Assembly: GCA_963718195.1 (NCBI GenBank)
Contig: CAVQYQ010000005.1
Location: 930,001 to 994,000 of the forward strand
Length of the DNA stretch: 64,000 nucleotides
Direction: 5' to 3'
DNA from: MADRE3 sp963718195
GTDB taxonomy: Bacteria > Desulfobacterota > Desulfobulbia > Desulfobulbales > Desulfocapsaceae
In this document: positions 19,821-28,801 of the stretch, piece after piece
Layout of the letters: every line of letters starts with the position of its first letter
How positions within the stretch are numbered: the first letter of the stretch is position 1
The notes under the pieces: model-generated
Told to the model about the DNA's origin: nothing
Seen by the model: the letters and a program-made list of their open reading frames with translations, nothing else
Databases searched by the model: none
Program-made: the position numbers and the translations under genes

Positions 19821-20298
19821 TCTGCTCTATTTCAAAAGTGACGTTTTTCAACCAGTACAAAAGCAATTATCTATAAAATCAATTCTGGTCTCCGAGTAAA
19901 GTCATATCTGGTCACCACCACTCATCAGCTCGAAGAAATCTATTTTTGATCTCTTTACATAGTCCAACCGATCTTCCGATTCGTTAGGAAATTCAGTTCT
20001 ACCCCCACAAGAGATACTTCCATTGTTAGGTTTTATGCTTATTTTATTATATGTGGTTTCAAGCGGAGATCTTCCTGCATTCTCTCTTTTATTAACGCTG
20101 TCCGCAATGCGTGAAGATGATGAGACATGAGTGTTAAATGAAAAGGAGGAAGTACAATAATTTCCCCATCGAGTATTAGACCAGAACCATCCAACTATAG
20201 TAATCACCTGGCTGCCTATTGCAACGAAAATGGCGCATCGTCGGAGACCCTTTGGTGGATGGTTTGGTACAATTCAAAATTTAAATTGGGAGGGAATT
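19821..20298. other. Intergenic region with one doubtful ORF (19902-20207, minus)
   Basis: This region contains one minus-strand frame of 101 codons, starting with GTG at 20207. Its second half (N-K-I-S-I-K-P-N-N-G-S-I-S-C-G-G, then D-R-L-D-Y-V-K-R-S-K) looks protein-like, but I recognise no family and see no ribosome-binding site. It could be the tail of a decayed gene. On the plus strand GGGAGG at 20289-20294 is the ribosome-binding site of the next gene. Confidence 0.3.
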
Positions 20299-20589
20299 AT
20301 GGCGGTTAAAATTCTGATCAAGAGAAAATTCAAAGAAGGAACCATCAAAGACGCATCTGCTATGTTGATCAAATCCCGGGCTAATGCCATCGAACAAAAT
20401 GGCTATATCGCCTCTGAAACACTGGTCAGCTATGACGACCCGAACACCATAATGGTATTATCCATGTGGCAGAAAAAAGAAGACTGGGACGATTATAAAA
20501 AAAGCGCTGCGCGAAAGGAAAATGAAAGGAATTATGCCAGGATTATGGATGGGGTTACGGAATACGAAATTTTCAAGATTGGCATGTAA
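20299..20589 (+). CDS. Antibiotic biosynthesis monooxygenase (ABM) domain protein
   Basis: A 96-residue single-domain protein beginning M-A-V-K-I-L-I-K-R-K-F. The order strand-helix-strand, the S-E-T-L-V-S-Y-D-D-P-N centre and W-x-x-x-E-D-W-D-D-Y are typical of the dimeric ferredoxin-like ABM fold. Such proteins act as cofactor-free monooxygenases, haem-degrading enzymes or unknown small-molecule binders. GGGAGG five bases before the ATG fixes the start. It stands alone upstream of aconitase. Confidence 0.75.
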   Translation: MAVKILIKRKFKEGTIKDASAMLIKSRANAIEQNGYIASETLVSYDDPNTIMVLSMWQKKEDWDDYKKSAARKENERNYARIMDGVTEYEIFKIGM

Positions 20590-21102
20590 CCAGATAGAGT
20601 GCAATGAAACGTTCTCCCTGATCCTGCGGCAATGACCAGCCGTTTAAACCAGACGATCACCTACGGCTGGTCATCAGAAAACAGATCCTAGCCGCTTGCC
20701 GCCGCCGTATTGTGTGTCCATCAGCCTCTCTTCCGCCCGTCCACCCCAAAGTCAGTTCTGTTTCACTTTTTAACAGGTGCTATCAATATGTACTGGCACA
20801 ATCGAGAAAGATTGTTACTAGTGTGAGACAATTACATGGTTTGACTATCAATCATTTTGCCCGAATGCAATGGGCCGGCAGATAGCTACCGTCACATTTC
20901 GACAAGTTCTCAACCAATCTGATGGATTGTGCCTGGATCTGTTTGGTTGGTGCACTGTATGCAATAACATCTCCCATGTACCCATGAGTAATAACAACCA
21001 TTTCATGCGAGAAAAGAAAAATGATTGAAAAGGTCCAGCGATGAACTTACTAGTAAAAATAATCACTGATAAAACCCCGCATCCCGACAGGAGGTAGCAC
21101 TC
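20590..21102. other. Intergenic region upstream of aconitase
   Basis: About 510 bp without a credible gene. AGGAGG at the end is the aconitase ribosome-binding site. I see no riboswitch, and no promoter stands out clearly by eye. Confidence 0.5.
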
Positions 21103-23370
21103 ATGGCAGGTCTTGATTCCACTCCCGCATTTGTCACAAAAGTTTATGAAACAATGAGCAGAAATCTGCAGGTGGTCCGCAGACGTCTTGATCGTCCGTT
21201 AACACTTGCTGACAAAGTTCTCCTTTCCCATCTGGACAATCCAGAAGAACAGGAAATGATCGCCGGTAAAAGCTACCTCAACGTCCGACCCGATCGGGTT
21301 GTTCTCCAGGATGTGCTCGGCCAGTCAGCCATGCTGCAGTTTATGCAGACCGGTCGCAAAAAAGTAGCTGTCCCGACAACTATTCACTGTGATCACCTGA
21401 TCGAAGCCCGTGTTGCAGGAGATCTCGACCTTCCGGCCTCGCTCGCAGAGAACAACGAAGTGTATGATTTTCTAAAGAGTGCAGCCGCCAAATATGGCGC
21501 CGGTTTCTGGGCACCGGGCGCAGGAATTATTCACCAGGTAAATCTCGAAAACTACGCCTTCCCGGGTGCTGTCATACTCGGTACCGACTCTCACACCCCT
21601 AATGCCGGCGGAATAGGAGCCTGTGCCTGCGGGGTCGGTGGTGCTGATGCCATCGATGCGATGGCTGGACTGCCCTGGGAGGTCCTCTACCCGAAACATA
21701 TTGGTGTGATCCTCAAAGGAGAGCTGAATGGCTGGACAGCGCCAAAAGACATCGTCCTCTACCTGGCCGGAGAGCTGACCGTTTCAGGGGGAACCAATTC
21801 AATCATTGAATATTTCGGGCCGGGAGCCAACACGCTCAGCTGTACCGGAAAAGCAACCATCACCAACATGGGGGCTGAGCTTGGTGCCACGACATCCATG
21901 TTCGAGTTTGATGAGAACATTGCCAAATACCTCAGAGCAACAGGTCGAAGTGAACTCGCCGAACTGGCGAGTCAGAATATCGATCTATTGTCCGTGGATG
22001 ATGAGGTCAAAAAGAACCCCGAAAACTATTACGATCGCGTGGTGGAGATCGATCTGTCAAAGCTCGAACCGCACGTGGTTGGCCCCCACTCACCGGATCG
22101 AGCCCGACAGCTTTCAAAACTGGCAGATGAGGTAAAACAGAGTGATGAATTCCTTGATGAGATTTCAACCTGCCTGATCGGCAGCTGCACCAATTCATCC
22201 TATGAAGATATGAGCCGGGCCGCTGATGTTGCCGAACAGGCCACAGCCCATGGTATAACAAGTGCGGTTCCACTGATGGTAACTCCTGGATCAGAGCAGA
22301 TTCGTGCCACCATCGAACGAGACGGACAGATGGCATCGCTGAAGGAAATTGGCGGCACTGTCCTGGCAAACGCCTGCGGACCTTGCATCGGACAGTGGAA
22401 GCGAGACATCTCCATTGCCGGAAAACCAAATACCATCGTCACCTCCTATAACCGCAACTTTCCACGTCGCAACGATGGCCAGCCAACCACGATGAACTTC
22501 ATTGCCAGCCCGGAAATTACCGTTGCACTTGCCCTGGCAGGTCGATTGTCCTTCAACCCGCTGACCGACGCCCTGACAGATTCAAACGGTAACGAGTTTA
22601 AACTCGATCCGCCCAAAGAGGCACCGGACGTCCCGGAGAAAGGATTTGACAAAGGCGAGTCCCATTTTCACGCACCACCGGAAGACGGAAGTGATATTGA
22701 ACTTGTCGTCGCCCCGGACAGTAACCGGCTTCAGCTCTTGAAACCATGGCCCAAATGGGATGGAAAAGATATTACCAATGCCCCAATCCTGCTCAAGGCC
22801 AAAGGAAAATGCACCACTGATGCCATCTCTCCAGCCGGACCATGGCTCAGGCTCAGGGGACACTTGGACAAGTTCAGTGACAATATGTTTATGGGGGCTA
22901 TCAACGCCTACACCGACGAAGCTGGCAGAGGCTTAAACGTGTTGACCAACGAAAAAGATATTGGCTTTTCAGATATCGCCCGTGATTACAAAGCCAAAGA
23001 GGTTAAATGGGTCGTTGTTGGAGACTGGAACTACGGGGAGGGCAGCAGCCGCGAACACGCAGCACTCTCACCGCGCCTTCTTGGAGCCGGCGCCGTGATC
23101 GTGCGCAGTTTTGCCAGGATTCACGAATCAAACTTGAAGAAGCAGGGGCTCCTGGCTTTCACCTTCGATAACCCGGATGATTATGACCTGATCAGGGAAG
23201 ACGATCGCGTAGATATACCAAATCTTGATGGGCTGGCTCCCGGCAAGCCGGTAAAATGCATCGTCAACCACGCTGATGGTACCACTGATACGCTGGTGCT
23301 TAATCACACCTATAATGCTGCCCAGATCGAATGGTTTAAAGCCGGATCCGCACTCAATCTCATGTCATAA
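21103..23370 (+). CDS. acn: Aconitate hydratase, mitochondrial-type single chain
   Basis: The 755-residue enzyme isomerises citrate and isocitrate through cis-aconitate using a 4Fe-4S cluster. The three cluster cysteines are in I-G-S-C-T-N-S and A-C-G-P-C-I-G-Q-W. Substrate motifs T-D-S-H-T-P-N-A-G-G-I-G, N-R-N-F-P-R-R-N-D-G and the swivel-domain G-E-G-S-S-R-E-H-A-A are intact. Length and these motifs match the mitochondrial ACO2-like type seen in some Desulfobacterota rather than AcnA (about 890) or AcnB. AGGAGG precedes the ATG. It is transcribed alone and ends at a bidirectional terminator. Confidence 0.95.
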   Translation: MAGLDSTPAFVTKVYETMSRNLQVVRRRLDRPLTLADKVLLSHLDNPEEQEMIAGKSYLNVRPDRVVLQDVLGQSAMLQFMQTGRKKVAVPTTIHCDHLIEARVAGDLDLPASLAENNEVYDFLKSAAAKYGAGFWAPGAGIIHQVNLENYAFPGAVILGTDSHTPNAGGIGACACGVGGADAIDAMAGLPWEVLYPKHIGVILKGELNGWTAPKDIVLYLAGELTVSGGTNSIIEYFGPGANTLSCTGKATITNMGAELGATTSMFEFDENIAKYLRATGRSELAELASQNIDLLSVDDEVKKNPENYYDRVVEIDLSKLEPHVVGPHSPDRARQLSKLADEVKQSDEFLDEISTCLIGSCTNSSYEDMSRAADVAEQATAHGITSAVPLMVTPGSEQIRATIERDGQMASLKEIGGTVLANACGPCIGQWKRDISIAGKPNTIVTSYNRNFPRRNDGQPTTMNFIASPEITVALALAGRLSFNPLTDALTDSNGNEFKLDPPKEAPDVPEKGFDKGESHFHAPPEDGSDIELVVAPDSNRLQLLKPWPKWDGKDITNAPILLKAKGKCTTDAISPAGPWLRLRGHLDKFSDNMFMGAINAYTDEAGRGLNVLTNEKDIGFSDIARDYKAKEVKWVVVGDWNYGEGSSREHAALSPRLLGAGAVIVRSFARIHESNLKKQGLLAFTFDNPDDYDLIREDDRVDIPNLDGLAPGKPVKCIVNHADGTTDTLVLNHTYNAAQIEWFKAGSALNLMS

Positions 23371-23390
23371 CGACAGCAGAGGCTCCATAA

Positions 23391-23436
23391 AAAAACTCCA
23401 TTTTGGCGGTTTACCCGCCTAAATGGAGTTTTGCAT
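23391..23436. terminator. Bidirectional intrinsic terminator between acn and larA
   Basis: AACTCCATTT-GGCGG and CCGCC-AAATGGAGTT pair over about 15 bp around a TTTA loop. The arm is preceded by an A run and followed by TTTTGC, so it can stop transcription from both convergent genes. Confidence 0.85.
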
Positions 23437-23459
23437 TTACCTTTTAATCCATCAAAGAC

Positions 23460-24713
23460 TTATCTCTCCGTCCACCGCTCAGAAACCAGAACAGAACCAT
23501 TGGTAACAAATCCTATGGTTCCCGGATGAGCGCCAATGAGCGCGCGTACCTCATCCGGGGAAATTTTCTCTGTGTTCATTTTTCTGCAGGTTTCTTCCGG
23601 TAAGGTGGTAACCAGACAGATCCGGATCCGTTCTGTCTTCTCCATCATTGCCAGAGCGGTACCACCGTTTCCTGCATACTTCACAACCAGATCCGAGAAG
23701 GCGGCCTCCCGGCTGCCCATCTCAAAATAGGGTAGAAAGGTGTTGGAGCCAATCCCGTCAACGCAGGCGGCAAACACGACAAGGGTCCCGCCATCGCACA
23801 CGAGATTGGCCGCATTGTGTATCGACTTGTGGGACTGAATCATATTAATGTCTTTTGGATAACCACCTGCAGAAGCGATGACAAGATCAAATCGTTCATC
23901 CAGCTGGAGCTTGTAGCAGGTATCAAGCTTCGTGCACACAGCCAGAAAGTCATTATAGCTGCTGCCAAAATAATAGTCTGCAGGCTTTCCGCTACTATCC
24001 AGCAGTGCGTGTATCGACAGGTAGTCAGGCAGCAGGTCATGGATTTCTTTCAAGTCCAGGGCAAGCGGATTATCGGCAAGGTTGCCGGGCCAGCAGCCGG
24101 CTGTAAGCTGCATCTGTTCATTGTCGAGAAAGAGACGATGATTGGCATATATGGATTTCTTTTCCGCAAGTCCCGGAAAAAGCAGCTTGCGCCCACCTCC
24201 ATAACCGGCAAAGTAGTGATGCGAGACAGTACCGATGGTAATAATCAAACCAGACTCTATGACATCCCTTCTAACCTTGGCGTGTGTGCCGTAACTGGTC
24301 GTACCCAGAGTAGTAAAACATCCATCATCGCTGCAGTCGTGATGAACAAACCGATAGCTGTTATACAGGTCTCCATAGGCGGCAAAACACTCATCATCTG
24401 TCTGCCGGGGATGGGTGCCATAACCAATGTAAAAACAGATCTGTTTTTCACTGATTCCGCAGCTCCTCAGGGTCTGCACGGTCCAGGGAAGAATCCGCTC
24501 ATAACCGCACAACCGCGTCTTGTCAGCAACGACAACAGCGATGTTGCCAGCCACCTCTCTCTTGCCAATGAGTTGCTCGAGATTTTGGCTAAATTCCTGT
24601 TCCGAGACACGATGTGTCGGTTCATTATATTCGAGAAGTTTTGCCTGTGGGGGTATGGGCAGAAGAACAGTCTCCTGCCCATACCTGAAAGATCTTTCCA
24701 CGGTCTCTGACAT
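23460..24713 (-). CDS. larA: LarA-family nickel-pincer racemase/epimerase
   Basis: The 417-residue protein belongs to the lactate racemase (DUF2088) family. It has the early V-V-A-D-K-T-R segment, G-Y-G-T-H-P-R, a histidine-rich S-H-H-Y-F-A-G-Y-G-G-G-R-K, and F-P-G-L-A near residue 180; family His and Lys residues here bind the Ni-pincer cofactor. Homologues racemise or epimerise many 2-hydroxyacids (lactate, malate, gluconate and others), so substrate should not be assumed to be lactate. It is the last gene of the leftward catabolic operon, 19 bp after the DapA-family gene, suggesting an acid-sugar or hydroxy-diacid substrate. LarE is at 6126-6926. Confidence 0.85.
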   Translation of the reverse strand: MSETVERSFRYGQETVLLPIPPQAKLLEYNEPTHRVSEQEFSQNLEQLIGKREVAGNIAVVVADKTRLCGYERILPWTVQTLRSCGISEKQICFYIGYGTHPRQTDDECFAAYGDLYNSYRFVHHDCSDDGCFTTLGTTSYGTHAKVRRDVIESGLIITIGTVSHHYFAGYGGGRKLLFPGLAEKKSIYANHRLFLDNEQMQLTAGCWPGNLADNPLALDLKEIHDLLPDYLSIHALLDSSGKPADYYFGSSYNDFLAVCTKLDTCYKLQLDERFDLVIASAGGYPKDINMIQSHKSIHNAANLVCDGGTLVVFAACVDGIGSNTFLPYFEMGSREAAFSDLVVKYAGNGGTALAMMEKTERIRICLVTTLPEETCRKMNTEKISPDEVRALIGAHPGTIGFVTNGSVLVSERWTER

Positions 24714-24732
24714 CTCTGCTCAATGATTCCGA

Positions 24733-25656
24733 CTAGGATAAATCCTGCAGTGTCTCACCGAGGAGATCGAGCAGTTTTTCGGTATTCGATTCGCTTGCAG
24801 GTAAAAGTGGCTGCCGGACATTTCTCCACCTGGAATCATCTCTTTTTACAGCAAGCAATCCTTTCATGGCAGGGATGGGTGCATACCCTTCTACCGCTTT
24901 TCGGAATTGGACCATTTTCATATTAATCAGCTCAAGGTCATCCTCTTTGGCTCCTGTAGCCACGTCATACACGTGTCGAATAGCCGCAGGGTTGACGTTG
25001 CAGGTGGCTGAAATACAACCGCTGCCACCATGCTCCAGCCCCTCTTTGAGGAAATGCTCAGAACCTGGGAATACGGCAATATTGGGCGCCGCGTCGATAA
25101 CACCCCTGGTGTTATCAAAATCACCTGAACTGTCCTTATAGGCGATAAAGATATCGGGAAAATCAGCGTTTAAACGGCCCGCCAGGGATGGAGTAAATCC
25201 GATTCCGGCAAGGGGTGGAATATGGTACATGCAAATTTTGAGTTCAGCCAAATTGACCGTTTCCACCAGTTTTTTAAAATATGCATAGAGCCCGTCATCA
25301 CTGGCATTTTTATAAAAAAATGGTGGCAGGGTCATGACCGCTTTACAGCCAAGTTTAATGGCATGGCGGGTAAGGGTCACCGTGTCTTCAAGATTGCAAA
25401 GTCCGGTCCCCGGCATCATTACCGCCGGGTCAATGCCATTTTCGACAAGTGTGTCCACGGCAAAAAGTCGTTCTTCAACGGTCATGCTGAGGGCCTCACC
25501 GGTTGTGCCAAACGGTGAGATGTAATGAATTCCGTTATCCAGAAGCCATTTGGCATGGCTGACGTACAAATCTGCAGCAAAACTCAGGTCATCATTGAAT
25601 GGCGTCAGGATTGGAGTCATTACGCCGGTCATTTTTCCTTGTATCATCTCTGTCAT
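24733..25656 (-). CDS. Dihydrodipicolinate synthase/N-acetylneuraminate lyase family aldolase
   Basis: The 307-residue TIM-barrel protein has the Schiff-base lysine motif I-A-Y-K-D-S-S-G, the catalytic Tyr in M-Y-H-I-P, and the G-T-T-G-E-A motif (about residues 50-55) that binds the pyruvate carboxylate. It therefore acts on pyruvate-type substrates. The setting (TTT transporter, UxaA-like and LarA-like genes nearby) suggests a catabolic 2-keto-3-deoxy-acid aldolase or dehydratase rather than DapA of lysine synthesis. GGGG lies just before the ATG. Confidence 0.85.
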   Translation of the reverse strand: MTEMIQGKMTGVMTPILTPFNDDLSFAADLYVSHAKWLLDNGIHYISPFGTTGEALSMTVEERLFAVDTLVENGIDPAVMMPGTGLCNLEDTVTLTRHAIKLGCKAVMTLPPFFYKNASDDGLYAYFKKLVETVNLAELKICMYHIPPLAGIGFTPSLAGRLNADFPDIFIAYKDSSGDFDNTRGVIDAAPNIAVFPGSEHFLKEGLEHGGSGCISATCNVNPAAIRHVYDVATGAKEDDLELINMKMVQFRKAVEGYAPIPAMKGLLAVKRDDSRWRNVRQPLLPASESNTEKLLDLLGETLQDLS

Positions 25657-25735
25657 ATCCCCTTTCAGTTCAGGTTACACAGTTGTACCTTTTCCAATTG
25701 AACGCTCCGCTTATCTGATGAAGCTGCTCCTAATC

Positions 25736-25766
25736 GTAAATGAGAGGTAAACCCTATCTCATTTAC
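25736..25766 (-). other. Stem-loop at the end of the dehydrogenase gene
   Basis: GTAAATGAGA and TCTCATTTAC are perfect inverted repeats, overlapping the stop codon at 25759-25761. No T run follows on the minus strand, so it more likely marks an mRNA processing or partial attenuation point before the aldolase gene. Confidence 0.45.
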
Positions 25767-26641
25767 TTCTTTTATCCATTATCTCGAGTATTTCATCCAG
25801 TGAACCCGGTATCTCACCACCAAAATATTCTTTGAGGTTCATCCGGTTGCACCACTCCAGCTTTTCTTTTGCAGCTGAGGCCATAACTGCTGGCAGCCCC
25901 AGGTCCCTGTAGGTTTCGACAACAGCTTCCATTTCGTGGGACATTCTCCCGGCATTGACGACCCCTTTGCCCAGTTGGAGGCGGGCCGTTTCCAGGAAGG
26001 GATTTTTCTCCATTGTTTTTGCAATCGACTCAAGAACCAGAGGAATCTACCTGATATCGATGGGTCCCGCTCAGCATTTCCATCAATAAGGCAAGAAATC
26101 CTTTCATGAAAACAGAACGAAACATCTTTATTGCAGATGCCTGTCCCGGTTTTTCACCGATACAGGTAATATCCATGCCAAACGGCGTCATTTCCTTTCT
26201 AAAGCGCTCGGCACCATCGCCTGAAGCAACACAGGGCACGCGGTGTAAAAAGGTGGGAATGCCGCCAAGCATTGCCACATCGGCAAACGATGCACCGCTG
26301 CCACCAATCACCTCCCCCACTGATTCCATAACCTGGGGGGACGTGCTGTTGACGTCAACAAACAACTGGTCCGGTGCAAGAAACGGTGCAGCCTGCTCGG
26401 CAACTGCACGTGCGACGGAGCCGGTAACACAGGAAATAACCGTACCAGCTTCCCTGATTAACTGGTCCAGGCCCTGTTTATGAATCGCCCCGGTCTCGGC
26501 GGCATGTTTTTTCAGCACATCTCCGTCCGGGATACTATCCCAGAGCGGATCGAAAAAAATGATTTCGCCAAACCCGTCCTGCTTCAGCCCCTTGGTAATA
26601 CCGTAGGCTGCACCGCCGAAACCGATAAAGCCAACTGTCAT
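25759..26641 (-). CDS. NAD(P)-binding beta-hydroxyacid dehydrogenase with DUF1932-type C-terminus (one frameshift as sequenced)
   Basis: Reading from ATG 26641 (AAGGTG six bases upstream) gives a Rossmann domain with G-F-I-G-F-G-G-A-A, D-V-N-S-T-S-P and D-V-A-M-L-G. The family's catalytic-helix Lys is in A-I-K-M-F-R-S-V-F-M-K-G. The frame ends early near 26038-26046. Removing one base continues V-D-S-L-V-L-E-S-I-A-K-T-M-E and the C-terminal domain, about 293 residues in all. This is the layout of 3-hydroxyisobutyrate dehydrogenase-like enzymes with DUF1932, which oxidise or reduce 3-hydroxyacids or semialdehydes. Its operon place between the ferredoxin pairs and an aldolase fits handling of an aldolase product. 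Confidence 0.8.
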
Positions 26642-26675
26642 GGGATACACCTTTCCATAAGTGCTGCCACGATGA

Positions 26676-27317
26676 TCAGGCTGAATCCTGATCCGGTGCC
26701 GCAGTTTTTTCTCTCATAATATCTGCGCACCTGACGTGATTGAATATACCGCAATAGCAGAATTCAGCGAGTTCCTTGGCACCTTCTTCAGGCGTTATTT
26801 TTTCCTTTCTGACACGTCTCATCACGTGATTTACAAATTTGGGAGGAATCATGTGATGCCCGCACATGGTCGTGATGGCCAGCGTTGTTTCATCCGGGAG
26901 GTTATCCTTTTTACCCCAGACCCCAAGGGAATAGTTAATCGAGTGCGGTGTTACCCCAGCCTCCTTGCAGGCAGGAACAACCTCCGACAATACACCTGAA
27001 ATAATAACCGACATACCCAGATCTTTTTCCTTGATCTGTCTCAGAAACTCAACGACCTGCTCCTGTTTGGTAAATATTCCACGAATCCGTGACTTGTCGG
27101 AAATGTTATCTTTTATTTCCTCGATGGGGTATTTGAGCTTTGGGCCTGTTTTCACATCCCCCCAGTTTTCTGATCCAACCGCCTCAGCAACCGCTATAAA
27201 TTCGAGCGCCTTCGGTTTAATATCGACGTCATTGACGCCTTTGGTCTGGTACATAAACCAGACATAATCTGTCTTTTGTGATTCTATATCGCCTGAACGA
27301 TGAAGTGAATGGGTCAT
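26676..27317 (-). CDS. Uncharacterised MTHSLHR-motif protein, copy 2
   Basis: I recognise no named family. The 213-residue protein begins M-T-H-S-L-H-R, has P-H-S-I-N-Y-S-L-G near residue 124, T-T-M-C-G-H at 149-154 and C-Y-C-G-I-F-N near 187-193. All four elements recur in the paralogue at 28146-28793. The conserved His and Cys suggest a metal, cluster or redox site, which is inference. No membrane helix or signal peptide is seen, so it is probably cytoplasmic. It follows its ferredoxin partner by 17 bp. AAAGGAG precedes the ATG. Confidence 0.75.
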   Translation of the reverse strand: MTHSLHRSGDIESQKTDYVWFMYQTKGVNDVDIKPKALEFIAVAEAVGSENWGDVKTGPKLKYPIEEIKDNISDKSRIRGIFTKQEQVVEFLRQIKEKDLGMSVIISGVLSEVVPACKEAGVTPHSINYSLGVWGKKDNLPDETTLAITTMCGHHMIPPKFVNHVMRRVRKEKITPEEGAKELAEFCYCGIFNHVRCADIMREKTAAPDQDSA

Positions 27318-27334
27318 CCTGTTTCTCCTTTCGA

Positions 27335-28063
27335 TTAATCAGTTGATAATGGTTTTCCCATTCCTGGGTTGACTTTGCCTCTATGGGGCCGGGGTATTCC
27401 AAGCTCATCGAGATACTCAAGTGCTTTGCAGTCACCATTTTCATCAACACGGCTGATCAGCCCAACCGAAAAAACAGTGTCGACCTCTTTTTCAACCTTC
27501 AAGAGTGCGTTCAATACATCTTTTGCCTTTTCGAGTTTACAGCGACCCTCGATTATCACAGAGAGCAATCGATAATCCAGACACTCATCAACCAACTTAC
27601 CAGTTTTGTTATCAGGCATCAGGGCTGCCAGCGGTGATTCTTCCTGGGGCGCAAGCTTGAATCCGGCGGCAGCCATGGCCATTGCAACTTTTTCGGCATC
27701 TCTGAGGTACACGCCCATGCCCGGACGCCCCATATCTATGGAGAACCCCACGTTTCCCTTTTTTACCCGGCCTGAGACATCATTTGTTTTAACCTCTTCC
27801 GTTCCTCTACCGGTAACGCCCGTCACTCCATGGTTTTCAACCGGATCACTGATCACATGCTGGAACTGCTTGTAAAATCCAACCAGATCTTCTGCGAAAA
27901 TCGCATCTTCAGGGCACACTTTCATCCGCAGACAGACATAACATTCTGTACACAAATCCGGATCAATATGACATTTCTTGTCCCCAAAGAGAATTGCATC
28001 TACCGTGCAATAGGTCTGGCAGGTTCGACAACCGATACATATTTCCTTGTCAATTGCTGGCAT
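27335..28063 (-). CDS. Two-cluster ferredoxin with ACT-like C-terminal region, copy 2
   Basis: The 242-residue protein has eight N-terminal cysteines for two 4Fe-4S clusters: C9, C12, C15, C19 and C38, C41, C44, C50. A distinctive segment V-T-G-V-T-G-R-G-T-E-E-V-K-T-N-D-V follows (about 80-96), then about 140 residues ending in a strand-helix-strand pattern (L-L-S-V-I-I-E, V-D-T-V-F-S-V-G) resembling an ACT-type regulatory domain. This is not an ordinary ferredoxin architecture. It is paralogous to 28802-29527 along the whole length. Likely an electron carrier or sensor for the MTHSLHR partner; function unknown. Confidence 0.75.
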   Translation of the reverse strand: MPAIDKEICIGCRTCQTYCTVDAILFGDKKCHIDPDLCTECYVCLRMKVCPEDAIFAEDLVGFYKQFQHVISDPVENHGVTGVTGRGTEEVKTNDVSGRVKKGNVGFSIDMGRPGMGVYLRDAEKVAMAMAAAGFKLAPQEESPLAALMPDNKTGKLVDECLDYRLLSVIIEGRCKLEKAKDVLNALLKVEKEVDTVFSVGLISRVDENGDCKALEYLDELGIPRPHRGKVNPGMGKPLSTD

Positions 28064-28145
28064 CTTTCTACCTTTTTTTCTAAATGATTGAATCTGTAAG
28101 CTGAGTCTCTGTCGGAATCAGCCATAACACTTCTCTTTATCGTTA

Positions 28146-28793
28146 TCACCAACGTGTGACACTATAAAGAGGGGCCAATTCTTCGAGCAGTTCCTGGGAC
28201 CGGTGAGGGTTATAAATACCGCAGGCGCATGGTTTGGCTAAAACCCAACTTCCCTCCCAGGTATCGATTTTATCCGTCTTTACCTTGCGAATGACATCCT
28301 CGACCAGCTTTGGAGATACCATGGCATGTCCACACATCGTGGTGAACTGGCGTATCTCATCAGCTGGCAGTTGTTCGGTTCCCCCATGAATTCCCAAGGA
28401 CAGATTTATGGTATGCGGATTTAACCCTACCTCGGCAGCTATGTCTCGTACCCGGTCTATCAAGCCGCTGACCACGATAGAGATGCCCTCATCCGCCTCT
28501 TTAAAACCCTTCAGCAATGCCTTGATCTTTTCCCGGCTGTTAAAGACGGTAAAAACCCGCGCACCCTCCTGGATACTGTCCAGAACTTCTTCGGGTTTAA
28601 CACCGCTGTACATATTTTTCCTCAAAGTGGTGGCAATCATATTCGCGGGCCCGACCTGGTAGACGATCTCCACCAGATGGCGAACTTTGGGGGCACAGCC
28701 TTTATAGTTATACCCGCGGGCAGGGTAAATAAAGACCGCGTAATCCTTTTCCAGGGATTCAACAGATCCTTCACGGTGTAAACTGTGTGTCAT
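28146..28793 (-). CDS. Uncharacterised MTHSLHR-motif protein, copy 1
   Basis: A 215-residue paralogue of 26676-27317. Shared elements: M-T-H-S-L-H-R at the start, D-Y near residue 17, P-H-T-I-N-L-S-L-G (about 126-134), T-T-M-C-G-H (151-156, Cys154) and C-A-C-G-I-Y-N (Cys189, Cys191). Between them the copies have diverged strongly, so the duplication is old or each copy has its own partner. It starts 9 bp after its ferredoxin gene, with AGGAAAG before the ATG. No function can be assigned from sequence. Confidence 0.75.
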   Translation of the reverse strand: MTHSLHREGSVESLEKDYAVFIYPARGYNYKGCAPKVRHLVEIVYQVGPANMIATTLRKNMYSGVKPEEVLDSIQEGARVFTVFNSREKIKALLKGFKEADEGISIVVSGLIDRVRDIAAEVGLNPHTINLSLGIHGGTEQLPADEIRQFTTMCGHAMVSPKLVEDVIRKVKTDKIDTWEGSWVLAKPCACGIYNPHRSQELLEELAPLYSVTRW

Positions 28794-28801
28794 ACTCTTT
28801 C

